From assembly GCF_041956535.1 (NCBI RefSeq), contig NW_027192205.1:186001-250000 (forward strand): DNA of 64,000 nt. The letters run 5' to 3'. Positions within the stretch are counted from its first letter, which is position 1. Every line of letters begins with the position of its first letter. The DNA is from Calcarisporiella thermophila CBS 279.70. Lineage: Eukaryota; Calcarisporiellomycota. The notes under the pieces are model-generated. The model did no database searches. It was not told the origin of the DNA and saw nothing but the letters and a program-made list of their open reading frames with translations. Shown piece by piece: positions 25,630-42,740 of the stretch. The translations under genes and the position numbers were made by a program.

Positions 25630-26638
25630 CTGCAACACTACTCTCCATTTATCTTCCGCGTCTATGAAAAAAACAACGAGAACAATGGAATTATGCAATG
25701 GATTTTTGGCCACCTTTTTAAAAACTGCTGCGCCCCTAACTACTACAAATTATTTCGAGTAATATAATTCCCTCGCAAACAACATAAATGAAAAATGAAA
25801 AAAGAAAACCTATATGCGAATTAATTTCACTATTAGAGTCAAGTAACAAACACTTTGGGAGACCATATGACAATGTTATCCTCACTTTAGTATTCAAAAT
25901 GCAACAGAGATCTCAATTTGAATAGGCACACTAAAATCAGAAATTGGGGATACAATCTAATCCCATAATTTACGATACTGCGATTTTGGCCCAGAATGGG
26001 TAAAAACGGCCCCTCGGTTCCAATTTCAAGGATTTTTCATTCATTCATTAATTTATTTCGCAAAGCTAGAGCTTGTTCGTTCGTCCAAGTCACGAGTGAG
26101 TGTGGACAATTTGCGAAGAGCGATTTGCATTAGCCTCAGGTTAGGTTTGACGCTGAGAGTGCGTTCGCGCAAATGCTTTTTGCGTTTCAATACTGAGGAT
26201 ACAGTTTAATACCCGTTCAATGAGAGAAAGTTCAGAAATTATTAGTTGTAGCTGGAACACTCAATGTGATATAAGCTCGGCACAACTTCAAATGGCTACT
26301 CAGGGTCATCGGCAGCTTTCACTTTAGTATCTCAGCTAATTTAAAAGAATTTCAGGAGTGGATAGATAGTGAAGTGAATCTTTACAAAGTAATTGTAAAT
26401 CCACGATTATCTCGCAAACTCTCTTTAGAGGCAAGAGTAAATATGTATTTTTAGAGTAAATTGCACAAGTTCGTTCGGCAACAAGAAAATAAAAAAGGAA
26501 GCGCATAAAGATCAAAAAAAAGAAAAAAAAACTCGAGGCAATAAAACACATAGTCAAAGGAATAATAAAAAAAATGCGAGAAAAGAAATCTTCATGAAAA
26601 ACCAGATCCATAAGAATTTATCCAAAATTTATTTATTT
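25630..26638. other. Intergenic region TERT / YAK1
   Basis: TERT 5' region plus the YAK1 3' end. AT-rich with short GC-richer patches near 26090-26180. It could hold a TERT 5' UTR exon, but none is supported. Confidence 0.4.
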
Positions 26639-30812
<4,174 letters not shown>

Positions 30813-32429
30813 CAATGCAGCTGGTAGGATAGCACCACGCCAATTGGGCAGCAAATAAAATTAAAAGGCTTAGAAAGAGATGTAAATGATCATAGACAGC
30901 GCATACACGCCGTCCGGGAATGAAAGCAATTCACGCGTTGGAGACGAGGAAGATTGTCTTATAGAGAGAGATTGGAGATGACAAAGAGAAAATGCAGTAC
31001 AATTGCTGACTTTCTAGAGCGCCTGGAGTCACGACCAATGGAAAAGAAAGAGTGAGCAAGAAAGTGTCAGAACTATATATGAAATAATAGGGATGATCAA
31101 TTAGCAGATTATTTTGAAAAAAACATAAAATATTCCCCATTCGATTGCTTTTGTGATGGGAATTTTATGCATCAGAGGAAGAAGTCGCGAAAGATTTTTA
31201 AGTAATCTTACCAAGTAAAGTGGAATTGGATATATCCTAGAGATGACAGTGTGCAGGAGTGAAGGCCTCGACAAATATAGCAATGTAGACAAAGGCAAAA
31301 GAAATCCCTAAGATCTTTCAGTGGGAAAACAAAAACAGGCCACAGGGTGTATATAAGAATGTGCAAAATGTATAATAAGATGAAACCATTTGCTCTCGTA
31401 CACTAGAATACCTTTGTTCGTTCCTCGCTGTAGGACAGTGAATGTTGGTGACGTATCGATTTGGTTCACCATCTATTTCCTAGACTAGGCCAAACCTTTG
31501 CTCCTTCCGCTTAAGCCTAGAGGCGAATAGACATTTAGGCAGTCCACAGTTCTGGCAGAATATGGAAAAGAAATTTCATACTTGGTGTTTCATATTTTGA
31601 GATTCAAGTGACCTTTGGAACCTACGAATAAACAAAGAGAGAAAATTGGCACATCTATACCCACCTCTAATTATACATGACAATAGCTTTCATTCTCGCG
31701 TGAGCAACGCTTGTTCCAAGGAAGGTCGGAAATTAGTTTAGAAGCTCAAGCTTAGAAATCTGTTGAAATACTTAGAATCTTCTCAAGCATCTATAGGACA
31801 CGCATGCCAAAATGATTAAGTAGCAATTTTGCATTTGCCTGCTAGCTGTGTTTCAGGACTTTGAAGTGGATTCCCCTAATATGCGCCCTACTTAAAAACG
31901 TACATTGGATTTCTTCCGCAAAACAAATACGAATAACTCTCACTAATATCCTGCTGTATTTGCAGTTTGCATAAAGAACACTAGTCGGCTGTGGTCTGAT
32001 CACTCCGATACATGTAAACTGTAATATCAGCATCAACAAAGTCGGCAATAACTAGTTACCCTGTCTATCCTCCGAAGAGGATGCACTCTAGTTAAATATT
32101 CAGTCATCAAAGCACCTATCGGAACTAATCGCTTGATAACTTGAGCAATATGACATCAAGACTCTTGGCTAAGTTTCTTTAATATAAAGTATAGATTTGT
32201 AGATGATAATAATCTTGAATGAGATTGGTTAGGAGAGAGTGGGATTGGTTGCAATGTTATTGTTTTTCTCTTCCCACGAATTCATGTTCGTTTAACATTA
32301 ACAATCTGTTGCATTATCAGCGCTTTAGATTAAAAAATGGAATTGTGACGGCTTTGTGGCTTATAAAGAGGCGAATCCAAACAAGTTCATTTCTCAATAA
32401 TAGAAAGCTAGAAGAGTTGGTCCTGAAGG
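30813..32429. other. Divergent intergenic region YAK1 / UTP23
   Basis: A long 1.6-kb AT-rich spacer with the promoters of both genes. Short ORFs here lack family features and look random. No RNA gene was recognised. Confidence 0.5.
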
Positions 32430-33490
32430 ATGCGAGTGAAACGAGCCAAATCTTACAAGCGACATATGTCGCTCTATCATTTTGCCTTTGGATTCCGACA
32501 ACCTTACCAAGTTTTAGGTTGGCTATACTTATTATTTATTAAATTTATCCACCATTGCTTAATAATTGTATTCGCAATCTAGTTGATTCCAGCTTTTGCC
32601 TTGAGAGTCTGAAATGCCAGATGAAAATTAAAAAACAAGTACCGAGGATATTACATGGAGACGCAAAACTGAGTAAGTATATTCACTTTTTGTATTTGCA
32701 GTTGCTCGTATAAACATATTTGCTAACCGCATCATTATAATGAGTGATTACTCAATGCGTGATCAATGAACTCTACTCTCAATGTGAGAATGTTGACGCT
32801 GCTAAGCAGCTCGTTCGTGACATGGAGAAACGGCGGTGCCCCCATCGTGAAGAAGCTGTGTCAGCCCATCAATGTATATCAGAAATTATTGCCGATACCA
32901 ATCCTCATAACTATTGCGTCTCCTCCCAAGATCCTAATCTCCGCGAACTACTTCGTTGCATCCCCGGTGTACCCCTCTTGTATATAAACCGGTCGGTTCT
33001 CATTCTAGAGCCTCCCTCTGAGGAGACATTAGAGCATGCCCAGCGAGCAGAAATGAAAAAAATCCACGCTAAAAAGGAAGAGCTGGACTTCTTGCAACGG
33101 AGAAATCCAGAGGCGTTAGCAAAAAAGAAGGAGGAAGAGGAGAGAGGCAAGAAGAGGAAGCGGAAAGGCCCGAAAGGACCTAATCCTTTGAGTGTTAAAA
33201 AGTCGAAGAAGAAGAAGGAAGAAGGGGATAAGAGAGAAAAGAAAGCCGAACAAAGCGCGGGCGGCACAACGAAAGAGAAGGGTGAGTCGGTGGAAAAGAG
33301 TAAGGAAATTGTCACAGAGCAAGAAGATGTGGGCGAGACAACGAAGGAGGATACTGCAGTAGGGGAGGAGAAAACTGGAAAGAAAAGGCGCCGGCGTAGA
33401 AAGAATCGTGCTCGGAGCGACAAAGCAAATACTTCACAAGAGGGCGATAGCGCAGAGCGAGCGGGTGAAAGTGGCTCCGAGAGCGATTAA
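32430..33490 (+). CDS. UTP23: rRNA-processing protein UTP23 (PIN-like, SSU processome)
   Basis: Exons 32430-32517, 32583-32672 and 32745-33490 give 307 aa. The start is fixed by the family N-terminus MRVKRAKSYKRHM and the GFRQPYQVL motif. A PIN-like fold follows with MITQCVINELY, KRRCPH, SSQDPNLRELL and GVPLLYINRSV. Yeast Utp23 has a zinc-binding CCHC cluster; Cys/His residues are present around QCVINELYSQC and RCPH. The C-terminus has the conserved GPNPLSVKK and a long Lys/Glu-rich tail. It acts in the nucleolus in early 18S rRNA maturation, with snR30/U17. Exons 1 and 2 are short and were found by homology and phase; donor 1 is GTTGGC. Confidence 0.93.
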
Positions 33491-34967
33491 AACTAATTTG
33501 AACATGTAAAAAGATACGCATATTAAAATGAAATTTTCTTAAGGTAAATGCCAAATACACCTGATTCCTAAGATACTACTACATGCTACAGCAGAATTTG
33601 CTAGGTGCGCAAGATTTATCTGACTTTTGTATTTAAAAAAAAATATTACTAGAAAGTGGTAGTCTTCAACGAATATGTCCTATGAATACACCCTTCATTA
33701 AAGGATATCCAATACAGTATATCAAATCGTATGCTATTGTGGATTAAATGCCAAAAATATTTCCAAAACTGCAGATATATTTAGAATATATGGTATTAAT
33801 GAATAGCTGGGAGCGTCTTAAGTAGTCAGGTAGAGCTATACATTCGGTTTGTTGAATAATGGTGGTCGAGTTAATCTGCACTTTAATACATTGGAAGCTG
33901 GCTTTATTTTTGGCATAATCTTTCAAAGCAATGAAGGGGCTAGCGAGTATAAAGCAAGGAAAGGAAATATGCTATACTATGAGCAAATATGGGTAAGAAT
34001 AATAGAGGATGAAATGAATGCTGCTTCCATCGAGACCTAACTGATGCCTCACTATTATAGGCAAGCCCAGTTTAGATTTTATGGACTATTTATATGAACG
34101 CACAAAAGATTTGCTACCAGTGTACAAACTACCATAAGCCCTCTTCCCTCTTTATGCATTGAAAAAATACTATAAATGCCGATTATGGTAGCCGCAATTA
34201 ATCACCCAATTCGAAGCCACTCTCTTTAAAGTTTGCATTTCTTGAACACATACAAAGATTCTATAGCGGTGGTAGGAAAAGCAAGTTTTTTTGAGTGGCC
34301 TCTCCCAACATTTTTTGTTCGCTGTAAATGATCTGCAAAGGATATATATATGTTTATCCCGGCTAAACCATTTATCTAATCGACTCATATTTTTTTGATT
34401 GTCGACCCATTATATGCTGTGACCATAATTCTCACGGTTAATTGTATGTGGTTATAAATGCCTGATTTCAAGGTCATTACGAAAAAGAGCTTCACTAACA
34501 AAAGAATATGGTGTCGAGAAATACGGAGCAAAAAAAAAAAAATACACATTGCATTAATTACCAAGTAGAATATCCCTCCAGAATCCTTACCGCAGACCCG
34601 ATTACAAGAGCAAAATCGGCCTTTACTCCATCTGAACTAGAGCAGAAATTATTGACAAAACAATTGAAGTGACAAATTAAAATTTATTTCCGCAATGATG
34701 CTTCTCATCTAATGCCGCATCTGTGAAGGAAAGTTTTAACAAGCTGGCGAGGATTTAATTTAGAGTCCCGCTCTTCTTGTTATCGCCACAATTGTTCTTA
34801 TTTGCATGCGAGATAGTATAGGCGAGTGCACGCTATTTCAATTTGATTCATCTCTGCTTACGCTATTGCTTGTATATTTGTTGACGCGCTTGAGGGCAGA
34901 CATTGCGTGGTTGGGGTGCGATTCTGGCTATCAGCTCGGCCCTGCTCCTTTATCTATCTACCAGGAA
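33491..34967. other. AT-rich intergenic region
   Basis: About 1.5 kb downstream of UTP23 with only short random ORFs and no recognisable feature. GC content rises abruptly after about 35000. Confidence 0.5.
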
Positions 34968-35405
34968 TCAAAGCTGAGACGCTTCTCTTTGTGCTAGCTT
35001 ATCGATTTCGCAGCTGTGTTCCATTTGTTCTCGCGCCCCATTAAGCTTTTCACAAATCTCGATAGCTCTCGCGTGATAGCTGATAATCGCGAGCCCCTCA
35101 GGGTGCAACAAGGCGCTTGAGCCAGCTTCGTCAAGAACCGGTTGGGCCACCATGGCGCCCCGGGCGGGAGGTAACGAGAAGATCTGCACCCGCGCCATTC
35201 AGCATGCTGGTGCCGGCCCAAGGCCAATAGAATGCCGGCATACGGCAGGGCCTGCGATGGCTGCAGCCGGGGCGGGGGCGGTATCAAGCGGGCGCGAGCC
35301 CTGTCAGTCATGCGCGGGCCAGAGTGCTCGGTGCGATACGGCCCAGCATATCGAGAAGGTTGCCAATAGTGCTGACAAAAAACAAGGTTTTGGGAAACAT
35401 ATCGA
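34968..35405 (-). other. GC-rich patch with unresolved minus-strand coding potential
   Basis: Base composition jumps to clearly GC-rich between two AT-rich stretches. On the minus strand an ATG near 35405 opens a 30-residue hydrophobic N-terminus (MFPKTLFFVSTIGNLLDML). A separate frame ending at 34968 encodes a plausible helical C-terminus (EGLAIISYHARAIEICEKLN). I could not join them with in-phase introns. It may be a small divergent gene sharing the glycogen synthase promoter, or composition noise. Confidence 0.3.
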
Positions 35406-35617
35406 TAGATAAATTTGAATTTCAGACTAAATAAAAAGAGAAGAGGTGGGGACGCCTCGAAGGAAAAAATAGCCAAAAAAGCTCCTCTGCCCTAGTCCCC
35501 ACTATTTTGCCCTGCCTTTTCTCCCCGCTTATTTTCCCCTCGGCCTCTCTCGATCACTTTCGTCATTCTCCTCAAGCATTCCTCTAGCATTAACTCCCTT
35601 CAATTGATTGATTCGAC

Positions 35618-38106
35618 ATGTCTGAAATCCAAAGACGCGAAGTCCATCGCCCCCTCTTATTCGAAATCGCGTGGGAAGTTGCTAATAAAGGTGACATTGA
35701 GCCAGGTTTTCGGATGTCTTTTACCACGGTGCCAGCTCTAACTCCTTTCTGTTTGGTCTTGGTTGCCTTCTAGTCGGCGGAATTTATACCGTGCTCAAGA
35801 CAAAAGCCCCCGTCACAGTACATGAATATGGTGATCGCTATGTTATGATCGGCCCGCTCTCTTACAAGACAGCTCCTGTCGAGGTGGAGGCTCTAGAGCC
35901 CCACACGGAACCCCTGCGAAAAACCCTGGATTCCATGAAGCAGAAGGGGGTTAAATTCTTGTTCGGTCGCTGGCTTATAGAGGGTGCCCCATACGTGTTG
36001 CTCTTTGACACGGGCTCTTGCTACGACAAACTGAATGAATGGAAGGGTGATCTTTGGAACGTGGCCGGGATTCCATCGCCACCCAGTGACCATGAAACGA
36101 ATGAGGCAGTCCTGTTTGGATATATAGTCGCATGGTTCCTCGGCGAGGTAAGTCTATACCGATGTTTGTTTCAGCCCTTCCAGTACAAGGTAAGCCTGAC
36201 ACTGGCGTGCAATGCTCCTCCTAGTTTGTTGCGCACGAGCAAAAGGCTGCTGTGATCGCGCATTTCCACGAATGGCTTGCGGGAATCGGTATCACTCTCT
36301 GCCGCAAACGACATATCGATGTGACGACAATTTTCACCACCCACGCTACCCTCCTCGGACGTTACCTGTGCGCAGGCGACGCAGACTTTTACAATCATAT
36401 GAAATTTTTCGATGTGGACCATGAGGCCGGTAAGCGCGGTATTTATCATCGCTACTGCGTTGAGCGAGCAGCAGCCCATTGTGCCGACGTGTTCACCACC
36501 GTCAGTCATATCACCGCCTATGAATCAGAAAACTTGCTAAAGAGAAAACCTGGTAGATAGGGGCATTTATTGGAGTCGAATTCCGGACATGCTTTTCTGA
36601 CTTGTTGCTTTTTTAATAACTTAGATGGCGTCTTACCCAACGGCCTCAACGTTGTCAAGTTTTCGGCCATGCATGAATTCCAGAATCTTCACGCTGTTGC
36701 TAAGGAAAAAATTCAAGATTTTGTCCGAGGCCACTTCTATGGTCACTATGACTTTGACCTGGACAACACGCTCTTTTTCTTCTGTTCGGGTCGCTATGAG
36801 TATCGTAATAAGGGGCTGGATATGTATCTTGAGGGATTAGCACGTAAGTGATCGATTGCAGGCTGTTTTCTTGTGATTCTGCCTCACGGAGTTTCCTTTC
36901 TTTCCTTCTTTTATTATTTCTCTAGGGCTTAACAACCGTCTTAAGAGTTGCAATTCACCTGTAACGGTGGTCGCCTTTATCATTGCCCCTGCTCCCACTC
37001 ATTCCTACACGGTGGAGGCCCTCAAGGGCCAGGCTGTCACAAAACAGCTCAAAGATACCGTCAACGAGATCCAGGAACGCATCGGTAAACGGCTGTTCGA
37101 GGCTGCTTTGCGGTAAGTATTCACATCTTTGCTTGGTGGCGTTAAAGGTCTAAAATGAAGGCCAATTTTTCTTTACAACTCCATTTACTAGTGGGCATGA
37201 GCCTGATGGCAAGGATTTGTTATCCGAGGAGGATAAAATCTTGCTCAAACGCCGCGTATTTGCCCTTAAACGTTCCTCCCTTCCCCCCATCGTGACGCAT
37301 AATATGGCCGATGACAGCTCCGACCCGGTGCTGAACCAACTCCGCCATGTTCATCTTTTCAATAGTCCATCAGACCGTGTCAAGGTCGTTTTCCACCCCG
37401 AATTCCTCAATGCCAACAATCCCATTCTTGGCCTCGATTACGAAGATTTCGTGCGGGGCTGCCACCTCGGCGTTTTCCCGTCCTACTATGAACCCTGGGG
37501 CTACACTCCTGCGGAGTGTACCGTGATGGGTATCCCTTCGATCACGACCAATCTATCCGGATTCGGGTGCTTCATGGAGGAGAGTATTGAGAACCCATCC
37601 GATTACGGAATTTATATCGTTGACCGCCGGCTCAAATCTGTGGAAGAGTCGGTGCAGCAGTTGGCTGATTTCATGCTGCAGTTTTGCCAAAAATCGCGCC
37701 GCCAGCGGATTAACCAACGCAACCGAACAGAGCGCCTCTCGGATCTGCTTGATTGGAAACGCATGGGTCTTGAGTATATCAAAGCGCGCCAGCTCGCGTT
37801 ACGTCGGGCTTATCCCGACAGCTTTGATGATTACGGTAAGGTGTCGTTCGATGCTCCGGCCAAACTCCCTAGGCCTTTAAGTGCACCGGGATCGCCTAGG
37901 ATCCGCGGCGATATGCGCTCTCAAATGGAGCAGATGCGTCTCGGAGATGATGGGCAGCCGGTAGGTGAGGAGGAGGAGGAGGACGAGTATCCCTTCCCGA
38001 TTGTGGTACGTAGGCAGCCGGAGGCCGGGTCCAAGGAAGAGGAGCTACTGCGAGAAGGTGATTTAGAGGCACTAGACCAGTTGAAAAAGCAGATACAGCA
38101 GCAACA

Positions 38107-38139
<33 letters not shown>

Positions 38140-38167
38140 TCACCCGAACCAAACGAATGGATCTTAA
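35618..38167 (+). CDS. GSY1: Glycogen synthase (GT3 family)
   Basis: Exons 35618-35690, 35774-36147, 36225-36552, 36625-36843, 36926-37112 and 37192-38167 give 718 aa. The N-terminus carries [21 protein letters not shown], the UDP-glucose-binding KxGG-type loop of eukaryotic glycogen synthases. The Arg cluster used for glucose-6-phosphate control in yeast Gsy2 aligns with [19 protein letters not shown]. The catalytic C-terminal motif is [18 protein letters not shown] with the conserved Glu residues. A Ser/acidic tail resembling the phosphoregulated C-terminus follows and ends in a poly-Gln run. The enzyme adds alpha-1,4 glucose to glycogen primed by glycogenin. A pyrimidine-rich block precedes the start. 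Confidence 0.96.
38095..38139 (+). repeat. CAG/CAA trinucleotide repeat encoding poly-Gln at glycogen synthase C-terminus
   Basis: About 15 consecutive Gln codons, mostly CAG, lie just before a short HHPNQTNGS end. Poly-Gln at this position is not a general feature of the family. Confidence 0.9.
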
Positions 38168-39308
38168 TCTGACATGGACTTATGTTCAACTATGATTTCT
38201 ATTTCATCAAGAGGAGCTAGGAGATGTTTACATTTTTTTTATCGTCCCCCTTCCCACTTTTCCTTTTGCTAACGGTCTCACTACAGCCACTTCTAATAAA
38301 TTCCTTTGTCATTGTTTTATTTCTTTCGAGGTAAATATATATATATATATTTATATACATAAATTATATATTTTCCATATTTATTTGTCTCAGCTACTAT
38401 GAAGTTTATGTAGCCCGGAATCATATCTTATCAACTCAAGTGTGTATTTATGCCAATAGGTCTGAATAGGAAACTAGGTCATACCTGATATAAGTTAGCA
38501 GAGGTCATCTTGAGCAATTGGCTCCTTTGACTAGAAGGGTAGGCTAGCTCTAAACCAGGGGAACTCGCCGGGTGTGACAATGCTGTCAAATGCAGCGCAT
38601 GGACTTGCCTTACATTACACTAGCTAACATCTCGCGACTTTGTATCCTATACTTTAAATTTTATCTCTATATAGGTGAGTGAGAACCTTAAATGTATATT
38701 GATAGCCTCAGCGTTCCGATATAACCCAGTATATACAACAGATGAACTCTAGATCAAACTATGTCCATGACTTTCTATTCGTTGTCATGAGAGCGACGTG
38801 CTTCTTTTCTTATTTTGCTTATGTTTGTCATTATCATGGTGATAATCTTGCCCTTCTCTTTCACTAATAGAACTTCATAGAAAGGCTGCCTTGAGCTAAA
38901 TTCAACTTCAAGACAGGACTCCGGAGTTTGCCCATTTTGCCTATCCATCTGCAGAAGAAGGCTTTCTTGTCGAGGCGAGTTTTTCTTAACTCGATTCTTT
39001 TTGTATGAATAGACTACAGCCGTCTACTATTCCGTGTGGATGCCACCCGTTGCTTGCCGAAGATTAACTGTTGTCACCAAATGTTCTACTTAGAATAACT
39101 TTGTATACATGTTCAATAGCTCTAGCCACTAGAGAGAATTACTTCATTCTGTTCCACCCTCCCTCACCGACCAAATCAATTCCGATTCAGAGGCCATGCA
39201 AAAAAAAAAGTGGCTTATCCAATAATTCAGCACGACTATGTGACTCGCGTTTTGTTTTCTCCCTGTCACTAAACCGCTTCGACCCAATACCTTAACTAAT
39301 TAATCAGC
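38168..39308. other. Intergenic region glycogen synthase / BCS1
   Basis: About 1.1 kb, AT-rich, with an (AT)n run near 38336-38352. No gene is supported. Confidence 0.5.
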
Positions 39309-40808
39309 ATGCCACTAGGCGGATTACCACAGTTACCTGTACAAGATACTCCCATCACAGATGCTACACTTCCAACTTCCTCTCAGTCGCCGCCATCCAA
39401 CAATGGTGGACTCTTTTCATCCATAACCTCAAATCCATACTTCTCTGCTGGCTTCGGGCTTATTGGTGTGGGCGCGGGTCTCGCTGTTCTCCGCCAGGGA
39501 ATTAACCGTGGAGCCTCCCTTATCCAACGCCAACTTCTTGTTACACTCGAGATTCCCTCGCGCGACAAGTCCTATTTATGGTTCCTGAACTGGATGTCAA
39601 GTTTGCCGAAGAATCGAGCTCGACAACTAGCCGTTCAGACGAATTTTAAACAACACGATAATGGAAGCATATCGACGCAGTTTTCGTTGGTGCCCGGCCC
39701 AGGGAAGCACTGGTTTCGATATCGTGGCAGATGGTTACAGGTAGATCGATCCTATCCTGATTCTAATCACGTCTCCGAAACCTCCTAATTTTCCATTCGA
39801 AATATGATAGGTTGAGAGACAACGTGATGGAAAAATGATGGACCTCACGACAGGAGCTCCCTTTGAGACGGTCACCTTAACGACCTTGTGGCGGGATCGC
39901 GACGTATTCGACGAACTTCTTACGGAGGCCAAGGAATTTGCCCTACGCCAGCAAGAGGGGAAAACGGTCATCTATACATCATGGGGCCCAGAATGGCGGC
40001 CATTTGGTCTCCCCAGGCGGAGAAGACAGTTGGAGTCGGTGATCTTGGACAGGGGAATTAAAGAGAGAATTGTAAGGGATGTGCGGCGGTTTTTACAGAA
40101 CGGCAAGTGGTACAATGATCGCGGTAAGTATTCTACTTTGACATGGTTTAGTGAATTGTCAACATTTTGCTCATTTTCTTGGTGATTATTCATGTGAATA
40201 CACCAGGCATTCCATACAGACGAGGCTATTTACTTTACGGCCCACCCGGCAGCGGTAAATCGTCCTTCATCCAGGCGCTTGCGGGCGAGCTCGAGTATAA
40301 TATATGCCTTCTAAATCTATCGGAGCGTGGACTCACAGACGATCGACTCAACCATCTTTTGGCCGTTGTTCCTGAGCGCAGCATCCTTCTTCTTGAGGAT
40401 GTGGATGCTGCATTCCACAAGCGCTCGTCTACAGCAGTTGCAGCCTCCGAGGAGGGCCCCTATCGGGGCTCATTGGTCACCTTTTCGGGGTTGTTGAATG
40501 CACTGGATGGTGTAGCGTCCAGTGAAGAACGAATTATCTTTATGACAACCAACCATATAGAGAAGTTGGATGCAGCACTGATCCGGCCGGGTCGTGTGGA
40601 TGTTAAGGAATACTTAGGGAATGCAAGTAAGGAGCAGATGCAAAGCATCTTCCTAAGATTCTATGGGGGAGAGCACAAGTTGGCGGAGCAATTCGTGGAC
40701 AGAATTGGGGAGAGACAGGTTAGTTGTGCGGCACTTCAAGGACATTTCGTGGAGTATATGGATGAGCCCCAGCTTGCAGTTGAAAATGTGGATAGGCTGT
40801 TTAGATAG
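39309..40808 (+). CDS. BCS1: Mitochondrial AAA chaperone BCS1
   Basis: Exons 39309-39740, 39811-40123 and 40207-40808 give 448 aa, the usual Bcs1 length. A single transmembrane helix near residues 41-62 ([16 protein letters not shown]) carries the internal import signal. The BCS1-specific region has [12 protein letters not shown] and [16 protein letters not shown]. The AAA module has [10 protein letters not shown], Walker A GPPGSGKS, Walker B ILLLEDVD and the sensor/Arg region [17 protein letters not shown]. In the inner membrane Bcs1 translocates the folded Rieske Fe-S protein into complex III. Confidence 0.96.
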
Positions 40809-40848
40809 TTTGACATTTAATGATTGAAAATAGAGATGCATAATACTA

Positions 40849-41031
40849 TTATACAATAGACTTTTTTTTATTTGCCGCAACAGGAGCACAGATTTTCTCT
40901 TGTTCATGTATTCCAGACTTGGTTCGTAAGCCTGTATTCCTTTTTGCGAATAAGTTATATTTTAGAAACCTCTTTACCATGTTGATGTTCATTCCCTCTT
41001 TGACCGGAAAATCGCCAAAATTTGGCGCCAT
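40849..41031 (-). CDS. Hypothetical small protein
   Basis: A 60-residue ORF convergent with BCS1, ending 40 nt from its stop. It is basic, with VKEGMNINMVKRFLKYNLFAKR. An acceptor-like CTAG lies just upstream of its ATG, so it may be the last exon of a small gene. No family was recognised; it could also be chance. Confidence 0.3.
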   Translation of the reverse strand: MAPNFGDFPVKEGMNINMVKRFLKYNLFAKRNTGLRTKSGIHEQEKICAPVAANKKKSIV

Positions 41032-41636
41032 ACTCTAGCAAAGCGAGAATGAATTATACATATTAAAAAGTATTCAAGGGTGTATCCGCGATTCAATCAC
41101 AATTCAACGCTAAACTAGCTATTTTATTCAAATTTGGCTGCTGTCGTCTAGTACTGAAAAAAATGTACGAGAAAAACAATATTTCTAGTCTGAATCAATG
41201 CAATGACTAATGCTGCATATCCCTTTTTTCTATATTTTTCTAAATGGAGTTGGAAACAGAAACATTTCCTCAGAAAATCTTTAGGAAAAAGAGAGGAAGT
41301 GGAGTCCTATATCAAGCTCCTCCGTGTGCTTTGCAAGTATGGTGGGCAGTTAGTATCCTAGACGCATGAGAGCTTATAACGGCGATTTTTACCGTGGCCC
41401 GTATTTTATTGCACCACTGAGTTCACAGCCCATGCATTTTGCACTCTCCTCAAACGAAGGGCTGGCAAGGAATATTTATTTTCCTAGTTGGATTCTGTTT
41501 TTCCCGATGTAGCATACATGACTTATGGTGCGATTTCCTAAATAAGGGGGTTGTTTAGTGGCTTTTATTGTTCTCAAGACTTCTTGTCTAGACTATCCTC
41601 TCTTCTTTTTCGCATTATTGAGGGGCATCCATCGCC
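41032..41636. other. Intergenic region upstream of the E2 gene
   Basis: About 600 nt, AT-rich. No ORF or RNA gene was recognised beyond a possible upstream exon of the preceding small ORF. Confidence 0.4.
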
Positions 41637-42238
41637 ATGGCTCTTAAGAGAATACAAAAGGTAGTTTGAGCATGACCATAAATCACCCAGCCCGTACATC
41701 CGCTAATTATTGATGGTTTGACTAGGAATTACTCGAGTTAAATAAGGAGAAGTTACAAGGAATTAGCGTTGGTCCCGTTAGTGAGAGTGATCTTTTCCAC
41801 TGGCAGGGCGCCATCCAAGGACCAGTAAGCATTCCCTTCTCATGATTTACCCTCGCTATCCACTAACGGGCATTTTTACTTATTTCTATCTAGCCTAAAT
41901 CGGTCTTCAAAGGTGGTATTTTCCAAATCGACATCACATTTCCCTCTGAGTATCCATTCCGCCCCCCTACTATCGTGTTCAAAACCCGCATATACCATCC
42001 CAATATTGATGCCGACGGGAGCATTTGCCTGCAGATCTTGAAATCGGATGTCTGGAAGCCTGCCACTAGAATCACGCACGTACTACTTGCATTGGTCGAT
42101 TTACTGGAGCACCCCAACCCCGATGATGCATTGGTGGCAAGCATTGCGGAAGTATATAGAGGCAATCCAGACAGGTACGCCAAAACCGCTAAGGAATATG
42201 TGAAGAAGGTGAGAAACTTGCTAAGGAGTAGTGATTGA
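41637..42238 (+). CDS. Ubiquitin-conjugating enzyme E2 (Ubc4/Ubc5-like)
   Basis: Exons 41637-41660, 41726-41824 and 41894-42238 give 155 aa. Exon 1 encodes only MALKRIQK, the standard Ubc4/UbcH5 start. The UBC fold shows FHWQGAIQGP, YPFRPPTIVFKTRIYHPNI, the HPN triad and the active-site Cys in GSICLQIL. The segment after the Cys (KSDVWKPATRI) is one residue longer than in Ubc4, and the C-terminus extends a few residues past the usual end. It therefore probably belongs to a divergent class I E2 group, not to Ubc4 itself. Partner E1: the gene at 13.3 kb. Confidence 0.92.
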
Positions 42239-42740
42239 GAGAGGGATTTGTCCGCCCTAACGTATTTTCCTTCTATATTGGATAGTATGCGAGCGGCTGA
42301 GGTTATTTCTTGCTTTATATTTATTTTGTTGATTTCTTTGTACAGAAGCACAAGTATATTATACAAGAATACAATATTAATATTATTCCATCATTTACGG
42401 TGATTGCACCCGATATAACGGTCAGCAGAGAGGAGGGAGGTAGGATAAAAGGAGATGAAATAGATAAAATGGGTGGTGGTGGTGACAAGTAGAAAAATTA
42501 ATGTGCTGCTTCTTCAAGTAATAAGGTATACATGGGGCCATATTAAAAAAATCTTATTCAAAAGCGAACAAGGGGTTCTTTGAAGAGTATTATTCTATAG
42601 TGTAGCATGGGAGAACATAAAATAATAATACAAGCATGCGTAAAAGCAAAGCAAAGCGAATCGAGGTGAAATATTGGGTGGGCCGATAGGCTCGTCCTTT
42701 AAGAGATAAGCAATATATATAGATAGGGATTGAGCATGTT
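42239..42740. other. Convergent intergenic region E2 / TLC protein
   Basis: 3' ends of two convergent genes. No supported gene. Confidence 0.5.
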
